This document shows, piece by piece, positions 28,261 to 36,357 of a DNA stretch of 64,000 nt (position 1 is the first letter of the stretch; each line of letters starts with the position of its first letter). Below the pieces are notes generated by a model. That model searched no databases. It was not told where the DNA came from and saw only the letters and a list, made by a program, of their open reading frames with translations. The translations under genes were made by a program, and so were the position numbers. The DNA lies in assembly GCA_021849075.1 (NCBI GenBank), contig JAJZTH010000003.1:62001-126000 (forward strand), in the 5' to 3' direction. The stretch comes from Pseudomonadota bacterium. Lineage in GTDB: Bacteria > Pseudomonadota > Alphaproteobacteria > Sphingomonadales > Sphingomonadaceae.

Positions 28261-28803
28261 CTATTTTACCCGGCGCGCCCGAATGGCTGGCCACCCTGCA
28301 GGCCGCAAGAGATAAGTACCAAGCGCAGCCTTCCTGACCGTCACTGCCATATTTGCCGCAGGAACACGAAAAGCGATGGTTTCCAACGTCTGCCATTCAG
28401 AGCCATCCGCCAGTTGCATGCGCCATCTGTCACGAGCGGTAGGTTGGAATGACACAATTTTGGATTGAATTTCGCTCAATTCTTCATCCCGCCCCCCCCC
28501 GACGGGCGCTTCGATCTGGGGCACAACCGGCGCCGATAGGCCAAAACTTTGCCTCTCGGCCTGACGAACGCTTTCCTTATCCAGGACCGCAACCTCATTC
28601 CTTGCTTGCGCATCGCCAATCGCCGCGACACGCTTATCATAGCAAGTGAGCCTTTCCGTCGCATCTACGATCGACCTGCACTGCAACACATCTTCGAACA
28701 TTTTAGCCGAAGCTTTAGGCTGCGCATCGCGAGCCGACAGAGGCGTCGCCATGCACACCCCCACACCCAGAAAAGAAACCATGAAGTTGAGGCGCGTCAT
28801 CAT
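28261..28803 (-). CDS. Exported protein of unknown function with C-x(n)-CYD motif
   Basis: Protein of 180 aa with a signal peptide ending near ATPLSARDA (about residue 24). The early pair of cysteines, QCRSIVDATERLTCYDKR, resembles the CxxI-RLxCYD signature seen in VasI-like and other exported envelope proteins, though no type VI secretion genes are nearby. The C-terminal half has the pattern WRMQLADGSEWQTLE, suggesting a small beta domain. The coding strand contains a run of nine G (28492-28500) encoding three glycines, a slippage-prone tract. Start could be the first or second ATG. Function unknown. Confidence 0.7.
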   Translation of the reverse strand: MMTRLNFMVSFLGVGVCMATPLSARDAQPKASAKMFEDVLQCRSIVDATERLTCYDKRVAAIGDAQARNEVAVLDKESVRQAERQSFGLSAPVVPQIEAPVGGGRDEELSEIQSKIVSFQPTARDRWRMQLADGSEWQTLETIAFRVPAANMAVTVRKAALGTYLLRPAGWPAIRARRVK

Positions 28804-29155
28804 GCACTCCCGATATTTTATCGAAGGGTGATGCGCACTGCGTCCTTAATTGGCAAGTCCATAGCGTAGAGCCACCTGCCCCATCATACCCGCGCAGGCG
28901 CCGAAGCGATCCATCCGACAGCATTCCAACAGTTCCGCCGCGGATATTTAGCGCCCATATTACAGACTGTGTCATTTATGATACAACAGGGGCAAAAAGG
29001 CGCTTTCTCCGCAGGCTGCGCCTTTACACCCTTGTTCCGCCCGCGCAGTTTGGCGGCAGTCATGGTGCGGCTCGTGCTGTCGGGCTTTTCTGGGCCGCAT
29101 TCATGCAATCTACATGGCAGTTCAAACTGCCTACTCCAGAGCAAGGGACTGGATT
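28804..29155 (+). promoter_or_regulatory. Intergenic control region upstream of TonB receptor
   Basis: This 352-base gap between divergent genes has no convincing coding frame. It contains an 18-base near-palindrome TGTGTCAT-TT-ATGATACA (28968-28985, one mismatch per arm) and a perfect small hairpin GGCAGTT-CA-AACTGCC (29116-29131) located 24 bases before the receptor start. The first could be an operator and the second a leader structure near the ribosome binding site. No classical Fur box was recognised. Confidence 0.45.
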
Positions 29156-31987
29156 GTGAAAACTATGTCGAAGATTGCGCTTTTGCGCACCGGTGTCGCG
29201 CCGGCAATTTTGGGTGCGGCGCTCCTTTCCTCCACCGCCATGGCGCAGGAAACTGAAGCTGGCGCGGCCGCTTCGGATGACGTCATCGTCGTGACCGGTT
29301 CGCGCATCGCGCGCCGCAACCTCGACACACCGGCACCGATCGCCGTCGTCGGTCAGGAAGAGTTCAAGCTGTCGGGCACCGTCAACGTCGAGCAGGTGAT
29401 CAACACCTTGCCGCAGGTGATTCCGGGCACGACCTCCTTCTCGAACAACCCGGGCGGCGGCGTTTCGACGCTGAACCTGCGCGGTCTGGGCGAAACGCGC
29501 ACCATGGTGCTGGTTAACGGCCGCCGCTGGATGTTCTACGATGCGTCGCAGCTGGTCGACCTCAACACCATCCCGACCTTCCTGCTGCAGGACGTAAACG
29601 TCGTCACCGGCGGCGCGTCGGCCGTGTATGGCTCGGACGCTCTGGCGGGCGTCGTCGACTTCACGCTGCGCAAGGATCTGGTTGGCGTCGAGGCTGGCGC
29701 TCAGTACAACCTGACCGGCGAAGGCGATGGTCGCCGCTATGAAGCCTATATCGCATTCGGCACCGAATTGGGCGACGGCCGTGGCCACGCCACCGTCTAT
29801 GGCGAATATTATAACCGTTCGTCGATCATGCAGAGCGCGCGCGGCTTCTCCTTTGAAGCTTTGGGTGAAAATGGCGATTCGACCGCTCTGGTTCCGGGCG
29901 GTTCTTCAACCACCCCGAACGGTCGCTTCACGTCGACCCTGTCGTCTGCAAACTGCCCGACCGGCAACGTCTTCTGTTCGCCCGGCGCCTATTTCACGGC
30001 TCCCGGCGTCAGCCGTCCGCGCACTGGCGCCGACCTCTACAACTACGCCCCCGACAACTATCTGATGGTGCCGCAAGAACGCTATCTGATGGGTGGCTAC
30101 GCCGATTATGAAGTGGTCGATGGTCACACCGCCTATACGGAAGTAACCTTCGTCAACAACCGCGTTGCCAACGAACTGGCCCCAACACCGGTGACGGGCA
30201 CCTTCAACGTCAATATCGATGCTGTCTCGCCCTTCCTGTCGGCCAGCGACATCGCCGCTCTGCGTCAGCTCGACACGGCCGGCACCGGCGTTGTTCCGCT
30301 GTCGGTCCAGCGCCGTGTCAATGAAACCGGTTCGCGCAACTCGCTCGACGAACGCAACGCCTTCCGCTTCCTGGTCGGCATGCGCGGCGCCGTGACCGAC
30401 AAGATCAATTACGACGTTTATTACAGCTATGCGCGCACGCGCAATTCGAACGTTCAGGCGGGCAACATCTCCCGTTCGGCGTTCCAGCGCGGTCTGGATG
30501 GCACCGATCCGGCGATCAACATCTTCGGTCCGGGCACGCTGACGACCGCAATGGTCGATCAGATCTCCATCTTGGCTCAGAATGGCGACGTTTCGACCCT
30601 TCAGGTCGCGAACGCATCGCTGAGCGGCTCGCTGTTCAACTTCGGCATGGGCGGTGATGACGTCGGCTTCGCCTTCGGTGGTGAATATCGCAAGATGGCG
30701 TCCGAGTTCATCCCCGACACCGCGCTGTCGTCGGGCGACGTGATCGGCTTCAACGCGGGCGATCCAACTGCCGGTTCGTACAACGTCAAGGAACTGTTCG
30801 CGGAACTTCGTGTGCCGATCGCTGCACATCAACCGGGCATCGAACTGCTGGAAGTCACGGGTGCCGGCCGCTATTCCGACTATTCGTTGGGTAATGTCGG
30901 TTCCGTGTGGACCTATGCGGCCGGTGCTACCTACGCTCCGATCCGCGACATCACCTTCCGCGGTCAGTATGCACGCGCCGTTCGCGCCCCGAACGTCAGC
31001 GAACTGTTCGGCGGCCAGGCTGTGGGCTTCCCGCAGGCGGTTGACCCTTGCTCTCAGGCATCGGCGGCAACCGACGCCACGATCCGCGACCTTTGCATCG
31101 CCACCGGCGTTCCGGCTGCGGCTGTGGGTACGGAAGGTCTGCAGATCAACCCTCAGATTCAGGGCCTGTTCGGCGGCAACCCGAACCTGCGTGAGGAAAC
31201 CTCGGACTCTTACACCGCCGGTGTCGTGCTGCGTCCCAGCTTCGTTCCTGGCCTGACGATCACGGCCGACTGGTACAACATCAAGGTCAAGAACTCGATC
31301 TCGACCTTCGGTGGCGGCCTCGGCAATACGCTGGACCTGTGCTATAATCAGATCCAGGATATCAACAGCGCCTACTGCCAGGTGTTCGTCGGTTCGCGTA
31401 ACGCTCTGGGCCAGTTCGACGGCGAAGTGCCGCCGGCGATCCTGAACGCCAACATCGGCAAGCTGGAAGTCGAAGGTATCGACGTCGAGCTTAACTACTC
31501 CAAGCCGCTCGACTTTGCGTTGCTGGGTGATGGGCAGTCGCGCATCAACTTCAACTTCATGGGCACCTACACGATCAAGAACAACGTCACGCCCGTGTCT
31601 GACCTTCCTGATCAGGTGAACGAGTGCGCCGGCCGCTTCGGCACGCTGGCATGCGGCAACCCGACGCCCAAGTACAAGTGGACGAGCCGCCTGTCGTGGA
31701 TCGACGGTCCGCTGACCACCAGCTTCCGCTGGCGCCACCTGTCGTCGGTACGTGACGACGATGATCTGACCGACTATTTCGTCGAGAAGATTCCGTCTTA
31801 CGATCAGTTCGATCTGAGCTTCTCGCTCGACGTGACGGAAACCTTCAACATGTCGATGGGCATGAACAACATGTTCAACAAGAAGCCGAAGATTCTCGGT
31901 TTCAACCAGGAACAGGCCAACACCTATCCTGGCACCTATGACGTGCTCGGCCGCGATTTCTTCGTGTCGGGTCGTCTGAAGTTCTGA
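29156..31987 (+). CDS. TonB-dependent outer-membrane receptor
   Basis: Outer-membrane active transporter (943 aa) with a signal peptide ending at STAMAQ. The TonB-box-like stretch is DDVIVVTGSRIARR, the plug domain is about residues 50-165 (VLVNGRRWMFYDA, GGASAVYGSDALAGVV), and the barrel ends with FFVSGRLKF and a terminal Phe. Start: a GTG with GGGA 7 bases upstream gives MKTMSKIALL, common in sphingomonad receptors; ATG at 29165 is the alternative. Codon use favours C-ending codons, as in highly expressed genes. The ligand is unknown. The 2OG-oxygenase group next door is oriented away, and the terminator at 32008 separates them. Confidence 0.92.
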   Translation: MKTMSKIALLRTGVAPAILGAALLSSTAMAQETEAGAAASDDVIVVTGSRIARRNLDTPAPIAVVGQEEFKLSGTVNVEQVINTLPQVIPGTTSFSNNPGGGVSTLNLRGLGETRTMVLVNGRRWMFYDASQLVDLNTIPTFLLQDVNVVTGGASAVYGSDALAGVVDFTLRKDLVGVEAGAQYNLTGEGDGRRYEAYIAFGTELGDGRGHATVYGEYYNRSSIMQSARGFSFEALGENGDSTALVPGGSSTTPNGRFTSTLSSANCPTGNVFCSPGAYFTAPGVSRPRTGADLYNYAPDNYLMVPQERYLMGGYADYEVVDGHTAYTEVTFVNNRVANELAPTPVTGTFNVNIDAVSPFLSASDIAALRQLDTAGTGVVPLSVQRRVNETGSRNSLDERNAFRFLVGMRGAVTDKINYDVYYSYARTRNSNVQAGNISRSAFQRGLDGTDPAINIFGPGTLTTAMVDQISILAQNGDVSTLQVANASLSGSLFNFGMGGDDVGFAFGGEYRKMASEFIPDTALSSGDVIGFNAGDPTAGSYNVKELFAELRVPIAAHQPGIELLEVTGAGRYSDYSLGNVGSVWTYAAGATYAPIRDITFRGQYARAVRAPNVSELFGGQAVGFPQAVDPCSQASAATDATIRDLCIATGVPAAAVGTEGLQINPQIQGLFGGNPNLREETSDSYTAGVVLRPSFVPGLTITADWYNIKVKNSISTFGGGLGNTLDLCYNQIQDINSAYCQVFVGSRNALGQFDGEVPPAILNANIGKLEVEGIDVELNYSKPLDFALLGDGQSRINFNFMGTYTIKNNVTPVSDLPDQVNECAGRFGTLACGNPTPKYKWTSRLSWIDGPLTTSFRWRHLSSVRDDDDLTDYFVEKIPSYDQFDLSFSLDVTETFNMSMGMNNMFNKKPKILGFNQEQANTYPGTYDVLGRDFFVSGRLKF

Positions 31988-32007
31988 TCCCGATCACCGG
32001 AAGGTGG

Positions 32008-32039
32008 AAAGGGCGGCGAGCGATCGCCGCCCTTTTTTT
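32008..32039 (+). terminator. Intrinsic terminator after TonB receptor
   Basis: A 12-bp perfect stem, AAAGGGCGGCGA (32008-32019) with 32024-32035, has a GCGA tetraloop and a T7 run, 20 bases after the receptor stop. Confidence 0.92.
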
Positions 32040-32125
32040 GTGCTGTGATGCTTGATCTCGACCTACGGCTGTAAGCGTCACTCAAGAAACTTTTTGACGA
32101 GGTCAAAAAATGGAAAGCTTCTCGA

Positions 32126-33814
32126 TCAGCGCTGAAGCGCAACGTCAAAGGCGACGACGATACGTTCGCCCTGCGCAAAAGGGCGGGTGCCATGATAGAG
32201 AGTGCTAGGAAATAACGCGCAATGTCCTACGATCGGCTCGACCACCTGAAGCGGCGGCAGATCCAAGCGCAGATCACGTGGCGAGCGGCCCAGCTCCAAC
32301 GCGCCAGGCATGTCAATCACATCATCCCCAATAATCGGAGGCAGCATCAGGTAGAAGGCCGATGATATCACGCCTTGTTGATGGATATGTTCATTGTGAT
32401 AGCCGCCGCACTGCGCACGGATCGACCAACTGCCGCTGACCGTCCAGTTGCTGTCGCGATGCCGCAGCAATGGATGGCCAGGGTCTAAGGGCGGAAGCGC
32501 CGCACGGTAATCCTGCAATGCTCTTTCGACATGCTCGCGCAACAAGGCAATATGCGGTTCGATCCGGTCGAATAGAGCGCCGCGCGTTTGCGTACCAGCC
32601 CGTATCGACTGCCCAAGCGGGTTACTGCCTTCATCATGAAGCCGATGCAGCAGATCAACGATCTGCGCGATGGCATGATCCGGCAAATCGGTGGAACGAA
32701 ATTGCACCAGCCCTTCCTGCCCATGGAGCCAGATGCTGCGCGGATCATCCATGAGGCGCCAGGCGATGTCCCTGAGCGCCCAGGCCGGCACAGAATCCGG
32801 CTGCTGGGTTAGAACCTGTGTCAGCAGCCGATCAGCGTGGTCAGGCGCATTCTGTCGCAACCTGTGTCGCGCCTCATGCAACCAGCGAGACGCATCCTGC
32901 GGCAAGAGGTGGGCAAAAAGGCGATCAGCGCGATCATCGTCGCCTGCCACCCCTGCGTAAACAGCTTCGGCAAGACGAAGGTCTTGTGCATCCTTCAGCC
33001 GGGTCGCAGCGTCGCCGGCAATATTTGCAGCCTCAGCGTGCCGATCTACCCCGGCCAACGCCTCACACCAGGCCAGGATCAGTCCCTTGTCATCCGGGCA
33101 CTGATGTGCGGCCTCCGCATATGGTCGAGAGAAACTCTCGGTATCACCTCGCGCCCAATACAGTTCCGCGACAAATTGCAGAGCATCAATCCATCCGGGT
33201 GCTTGTCGATTGAGAGCCAGGCCAATTTCCAAGGCTCGATCCGATTGGCCATCCCTGTCCAACGCCTGCGCATAACCCAGCCAAGTATAGGCATCGCCTT
33301 GTTGACTGGTCAGAATCTGTTCGAACCGCTGCACGGTGCCCGCTTCGCCGCGCTCCAGTGCAATGCGAGTTCGTCCGTTCCGAGCACGTTGATGGGCTGG
33401 ATCAATAGCAAGACACTTGTCGTAGCTCAGGGAAGCGGCCCCATTTAAGCCGGCTTCACGCTCGATCGAGGCTCTGACCGCCCAATAACGGGCATGTGTC
33501 CGCAAGGCCGTTTCCTGTTCGACAAGCCCGACTAATGCGTCATGGCTCCGATCCAGCCGCGACAGGGTCAATGCGCGGTTGAGCAGTGACTCCATGTCCC
33601 GCGGCGCGAGCCATAGCGCTTGGTCGAAATAGGCAAGCGCGCCTATATGATCACCTAGGCTGAAAAGGAAATTTCCGGCGCTATTGAACAAGGCTGCGTT
33701 GCGCGGGTCCTGCCGCGTAGCATCTCGATAAAGTTGACGCGCACTTGCTTCATTACCATCGGCAGCCAACTGCCTAGCGCGATCCCGAATGGCCGGAATG
33801 TCCCATTGCGCCAT
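32126..33814 (-). CDS. TPR protein with C-terminal 2OG-Fe(II) oxygenase-like domain
   Basis: 562-aa protein. The N-terminal three-quarters is made of TPR-like helical repeats (for example DPRNAALFNSAGNFLFSLGD, GALAYFDQALWLAPRD). The C-terminal about 120 residues form a putative 2-oxoglutarate/Fe(II) dioxygenase domain of the PF13759/TIGR02466 kind. It contains GGYHNEHIHQQGVISSAFYL (metal-site histidines), a middle strand with GALELG, and LFPSTLYHGTRPF then GERIVVAFDV (distal His and the 2OG-binding Arg). TPR repeats suggest it recognises a protein or peptide substrate. Start codon overlaps the upstream oxygenase stop by one base (TGATG). Substrate unknown. Confidence 0.82.
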   Translation of the reverse strand: MAQWDIPAIRDRARQLAADGNEASARQLYRDATRQDPRNAALFNSAGNFLFSLGDHIGALAYFDQALWLAPRDMESLLNRALTLSRLDRSHDALVGLVEQETALRTHARYWAVRASIEREAGLNGAASLSYDKCLAIDPAHQRARNGRTRIALERGEAGTVQRFEQILTSQQGDAYTWLGYAQALDRDGQSDRALEIGLALNRQAPGWIDALQFVAELYWARGDTESFSRPYAEAAHQCPDDKGLILAWCEALAGVDRHAEAANIAGDAATRLKDAQDLRLAEAVYAGVAGDDDRADRLFAHLLPQDASRWLHEARHRLRQNAPDHADRLLTQVLTQQPDSVPAWALRDIAWRLMDDPRSIWLHGQEGLVQFRSTDLPDHAIAQIVDLLHRLHDEGSNPLGQSIRAGTQTRGALFDRIEPHIALLREHVERALQDYRAALPPLDPGHPLLRHRDSNWTVSGSWSIRAQCGGYHNEHIHQQGVISSAFYLMLPPIIGDDVIDMPGALELGRSPRDLRLDLPPLQVVEPIVGHCALFPSTLYHGTRPFAQGERIVVAFDVALQR

Positions 33815-34542
33815 CAGTCGCGAAACCAGCCCGTGATGGCAAAACGACCGACCGGAGCAAAGGGCGGCACATAGCTGACCTGATGCGACTGAGGTACGCG
33901 CAGAAGATTAAGGCTGTTGAAGCGAGGCAACCAGCCTTCAATGATATCCCCATCATCATTCAAGAAGTTGAGATAGCCGCCCCAATCCGGCTTCCAGCCG
34001 GGATCGGAAAAGTTGAGCACATAGGCCACGCGCCACCGTTCTTCCCGATGACTGTCATTATGGATCGACAGAAAGTCGCCTGGACCGAACAAAGTCGCTT
34101 GCGCATCCGCCTTGATCAGGTCTGCCATGCCGGTAATCGCCCGGACAAGGTTCACAAAGGGTTCCGCGTTGATATATTCCAGCAGGAAATCATGAGGACT
34201 GTTGGGCGCCCATTGTTCAAGATAGGCCGTCAAAATGGGATATTGGTGGAACTGGACCGCATAGTCACCTGCCGCCGCAGCACGATGGAGGCTCTGCCCC
34301 AACGCTTGTCGCTTTGCCGGGTCTATTGCGGCGACCTCATGCCGGCGCAGCATGAGAGGCGCTTCCGTCCCGACCTGGCAAGCTAGGCCCCAATTGGTTT
34401 CCCGCTGCAAAATATGACGTACCGTCTGCGCGGTCTGTCGCGTCAATATGTCGCGGACTTGCACCCGCCCATGGTTGGCAAATTTACTGCTGAGGGACGC
34501 GACATCCAGAGTAGGATTGAGATCGAAAAGGGCAACGCTCAT
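33814..34542 (-). CDS. 2OG-Fe(II) oxygenase (prolyl-hydroxylase-like), copy 1
   Basis: 2-oxoglutarate/Fe(II)-dependent dioxygenase (242 aa). The metal triad is visible: His161 and Asp163 (SIHNDSH), distal His220 (VPQSHQV), and 2OG-binding Arg233 in GRFAITGW. It begins LNPTLDVASLSSKFANHGRV, which lines up with its divergent neighbour at 34620, also 242 aa; this supports the ATG at 34542 over the frame's earlier starts (34551, 34644). The two paralogues share VRDIL/IRDWL, DAQAT, PGDFL and ITGW. It is coupled to the TPR-oxygenase gene. Likely a hydroxylase of amino-acid side chains or small molecules; target unknown. Confidence 0.85.
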   Translation of the reverse strand: MSVALFDLNPTLDVASLSSKFANHGRVQVRDILTRQTAQTVRHILQRETNWGLACQVGTEAPLMLRRHEVAAIDPAKRQALGQSLHRAAAAGDYAVQFHQYPILTAYLEQWAPNSPHDFLLEYINAEPFVNLVRAITGMADLIKADAQATLFGPGDFLSIHNDSHREERWRVAYVLNFSDPGWKPDWGGYLNFLNDDGDIIEGWLPRFNSLNLLRVPQSHQVSYVPPFAPVGRFAITGWFRD

Positions 34543-34619
34543 ATCGAACATGTACCATCGAAAGCACCGACGACCATAAGCATCTTTCCCAATTCGCCTG
34601 AATATGTCAGACGCCCGCC

Positions 34620-35348
34620 ATGCAAGCATTGCCGCCACTGACACTCAATCCGGATCTGGATGTCGCTGCGTTGCGCCATATCTATGCGCGTACCGGTCGG
34701 GTGACGATCCGAGACTGGTTGCCCATAGATGCGGCAGTGATGCTGGCGACCTTACTGCGGGAGCGGAGCGATTGGCGTCAGATATTGAACAGCGGCGAAA
34801 AGGCGCTGGAACTGACAAGAGATGCCCGCGCACAATTGTCATCTGCGCAATACACCGCTTTAGAAAATGCTGTGTATGGCGCGGCGCGTTATGGTTTTCA
34901 GTATCGTTACGAAACTATTCGTGTGCCCGATGCCAAGAAAGAACGGCAGATGAGCACGGATATGCTCTGCCGCTTCGCCGAATGGATGTCGAGCGAGCCG
35001 GTATGCGCGTTGTTGCGCCAGATCACGCAAGATGAGGATATCTGCTTTGCAGACGCCCAGGCTACCGCCTATTCACCGGGCGATTTTCTGACGGGACATG
35101 ATGATGCCGTCCCTGGCAAAAATCGCCGCGCCGCCTATGTCATGGGGCTGACAGCCCAATGGCGTCCGGAATGGGGCGGGCTACTGCTGTTCCACGACAG
35201 CGACGAAATCGCCGAAGCGCGACCGCCACAATATAACGTACTGAACCTATTTCGCGTGCCACAAATTCATAGCGTGACCGAGGTGACAAAGGCGGCGGCG
35301 TATCGCCGTTACTCCATCACAGGATGGCTAAGAAGCCAACAGCCCTGA
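34620..35348 (+). CDS. 2OG-Fe(II) oxygenase (prolyl-hydroxylase-like), copy 2
   Basis: Paralogue of the preceding gene, 242 aa, divergently transcribed across 77 bases. Triad His160/Asp162 (LTGHDDA), distal His217 (VPQIHSVTE) and Arg230 (RRYSITGW) are all present, so it should be catalytically competent. The strand EWGGLLLFHD before the distal His is typical of this fold. It is followed after a single base by the sulfotransferase-like gene, making a tight two-gene unit. Identity to copy 1 looks modest, implying old divergence and perhaps different sites on one substrate. Confidence 0.85.
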   Translation: MQALPPLTLNPDLDVAALRHIYARTGRVTIRDWLPIDAAVMLATLLRERSDWRQILNSGEKALELTRDARAQLSSAQYTALENAVYGAARYGFQYRYETIRVPDAKKERQMSTDMLCRFAEWMSSEPVCALLRQITQDEDICFADAQATAYSPGDFLTGHDDAVPGKNRRAAYVMGLTAQWRPEWGGLLLFHDSDEIAEARPPQYNVLNLFRVPQIHSVTEVTKAAAYRRYSITGWLRSQQP

Positions 35349-35349
35349 C

Positions 35350-36357
35350 ATGACCAACAGTTGCGACATCGTAGCGGACCCACATTTCATGCCGGTAGGC
35401 ATCACACCGGACCTGTGTCGTATCCGCTTTGCCCGAGTGCGGTCCGAAACTGTCCGGGCACAACCATTTCTGGATGGACGCACCCCTTTTACCGAAGGGA
35501 CGGAAATTCTGTTGCCGGTCGATGAGATCGCCGCAGAACTGGCAAGCCAGCCCAATATCCACACACCGACCATTCTCCATGTGTCCTTCTGCGGATCGAC
35601 GCTGCTCTCGAACCTGCTCGACATACCCGGCCAGTCACTGGGATTGCGCGAGCCTGCCGTGCAAATCAATCTAGCCGATGCCGTGGTCGCCCATCCCGAA
35701 AAAGTGCGCAAGCTAGCCTATGTCATCGAAACACTGCTGGGTCGCTCGGTCGAGGGAGAGCGGACTGTCATAAAGCCGACCAACTGGGCCAACAACCTGC
35801 TTCCGACCTGGAACGAGCGCCGTTCGATCAACCCGATATTCATGGTTATGGCCCCTCGCCCCTTTCTACGTGCCGTATTCCGCGGTGGTCGCGATCGATT
35901 GACTTACACGATGCGGACGGCCCAGCATCTAGCGCCAGGATTGAAGGATGGCCTGAGCCGTTTGACGAAAGCTGCCGGGTCGACCGCTGATCCATTGCAA
36001 CAGGCCGCACGGCTGACCTTGCTCACCCTATCCTTTCAGTTGCTCATCTTCGAGGAAGCCCGCATTATGGGAGGATGGTCGGCAGAGCGGGTCATTGCTT
36101 TCAGCGAACTGCACGACGATCCTGCCGGTACTGCGGCGCGGGCAGCCATGTTACTGGAGCTGGACATCTCCCCGGCCGTTATCACCGACCATTCCAAAGC
36201 CATATTGGCCCGCAATTCCAAATCACCGGAGCGACGGTTCCGCGCCGATGAGGAGGCCGAAAATAACCGAGTGATCGAGCAGCATCATGGCCGCACCTTC
36301 GACAAGGCCCTTGAATGGGCCTATGCCGAAGGCTTGCACCTCATCATCGCCGGTTAG
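35350..36357 (+). CDS. P-loop sulfotransferase-like protein
   Basis: 335-aa protein with a central P-loop-like turn, [16 protein letters not shown] at about residues 76-91. It is reminiscent of the PAPS-binding loop (SGST-L) of sulfotransferases, and a beta strand precedes it. Later stretches ([28 protein letters not shown]) fit the second and third strands of that fold, the latter like the 3'-phosphate-binding segment. Sulfotransfer itself is not proven; it may be a sulfotransferase, a kinase or an inactive relative. Adjacent to copy 2 of the oxygenase. Its stop overlaps the convergent clpB stop by four bases. Confidence 0.6.
   Translation: MTNSCDIVADPHFMPVGITPDLCRIRFARVRSETVRAQPFLDGRTPFTEGTEILLPVDEIAAELASQPNIHTPTILHVSFCGSTLLSNLLDIPGQSLGLREPAVQINLADAVVAHPEKVRKLAYVIETLLGRSVEGERTVIKPTNWANNLLPTWNERRSINPIFMVMAPRPFLRAVFRGGRDRLTYTMRTAQHLAPGLKDGLSRLTKAAGSTADPLQQAARLTLLTLSFQLLIFEEARIMGGWSAERVIAFSELHDDPAGTAARAAMLLELDISPAVITDHSKAILARNSKSPERRFRADEEAENNRVIEQHHGRTFDKALEWAYAEGLHLIIAG

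Noticed and set aside
28261..28803. Type VI secretion component because of the C...RLTCYD motif
   Set aside because: No other type VI genes are present; the motif alone is shared by unrelated exported proteins.
29906..31738. 610-codon minus-strand frame inside the TonB receptor gene
   Set aside because: Shadow of the receptor's codon bias; no recognisable protein features.
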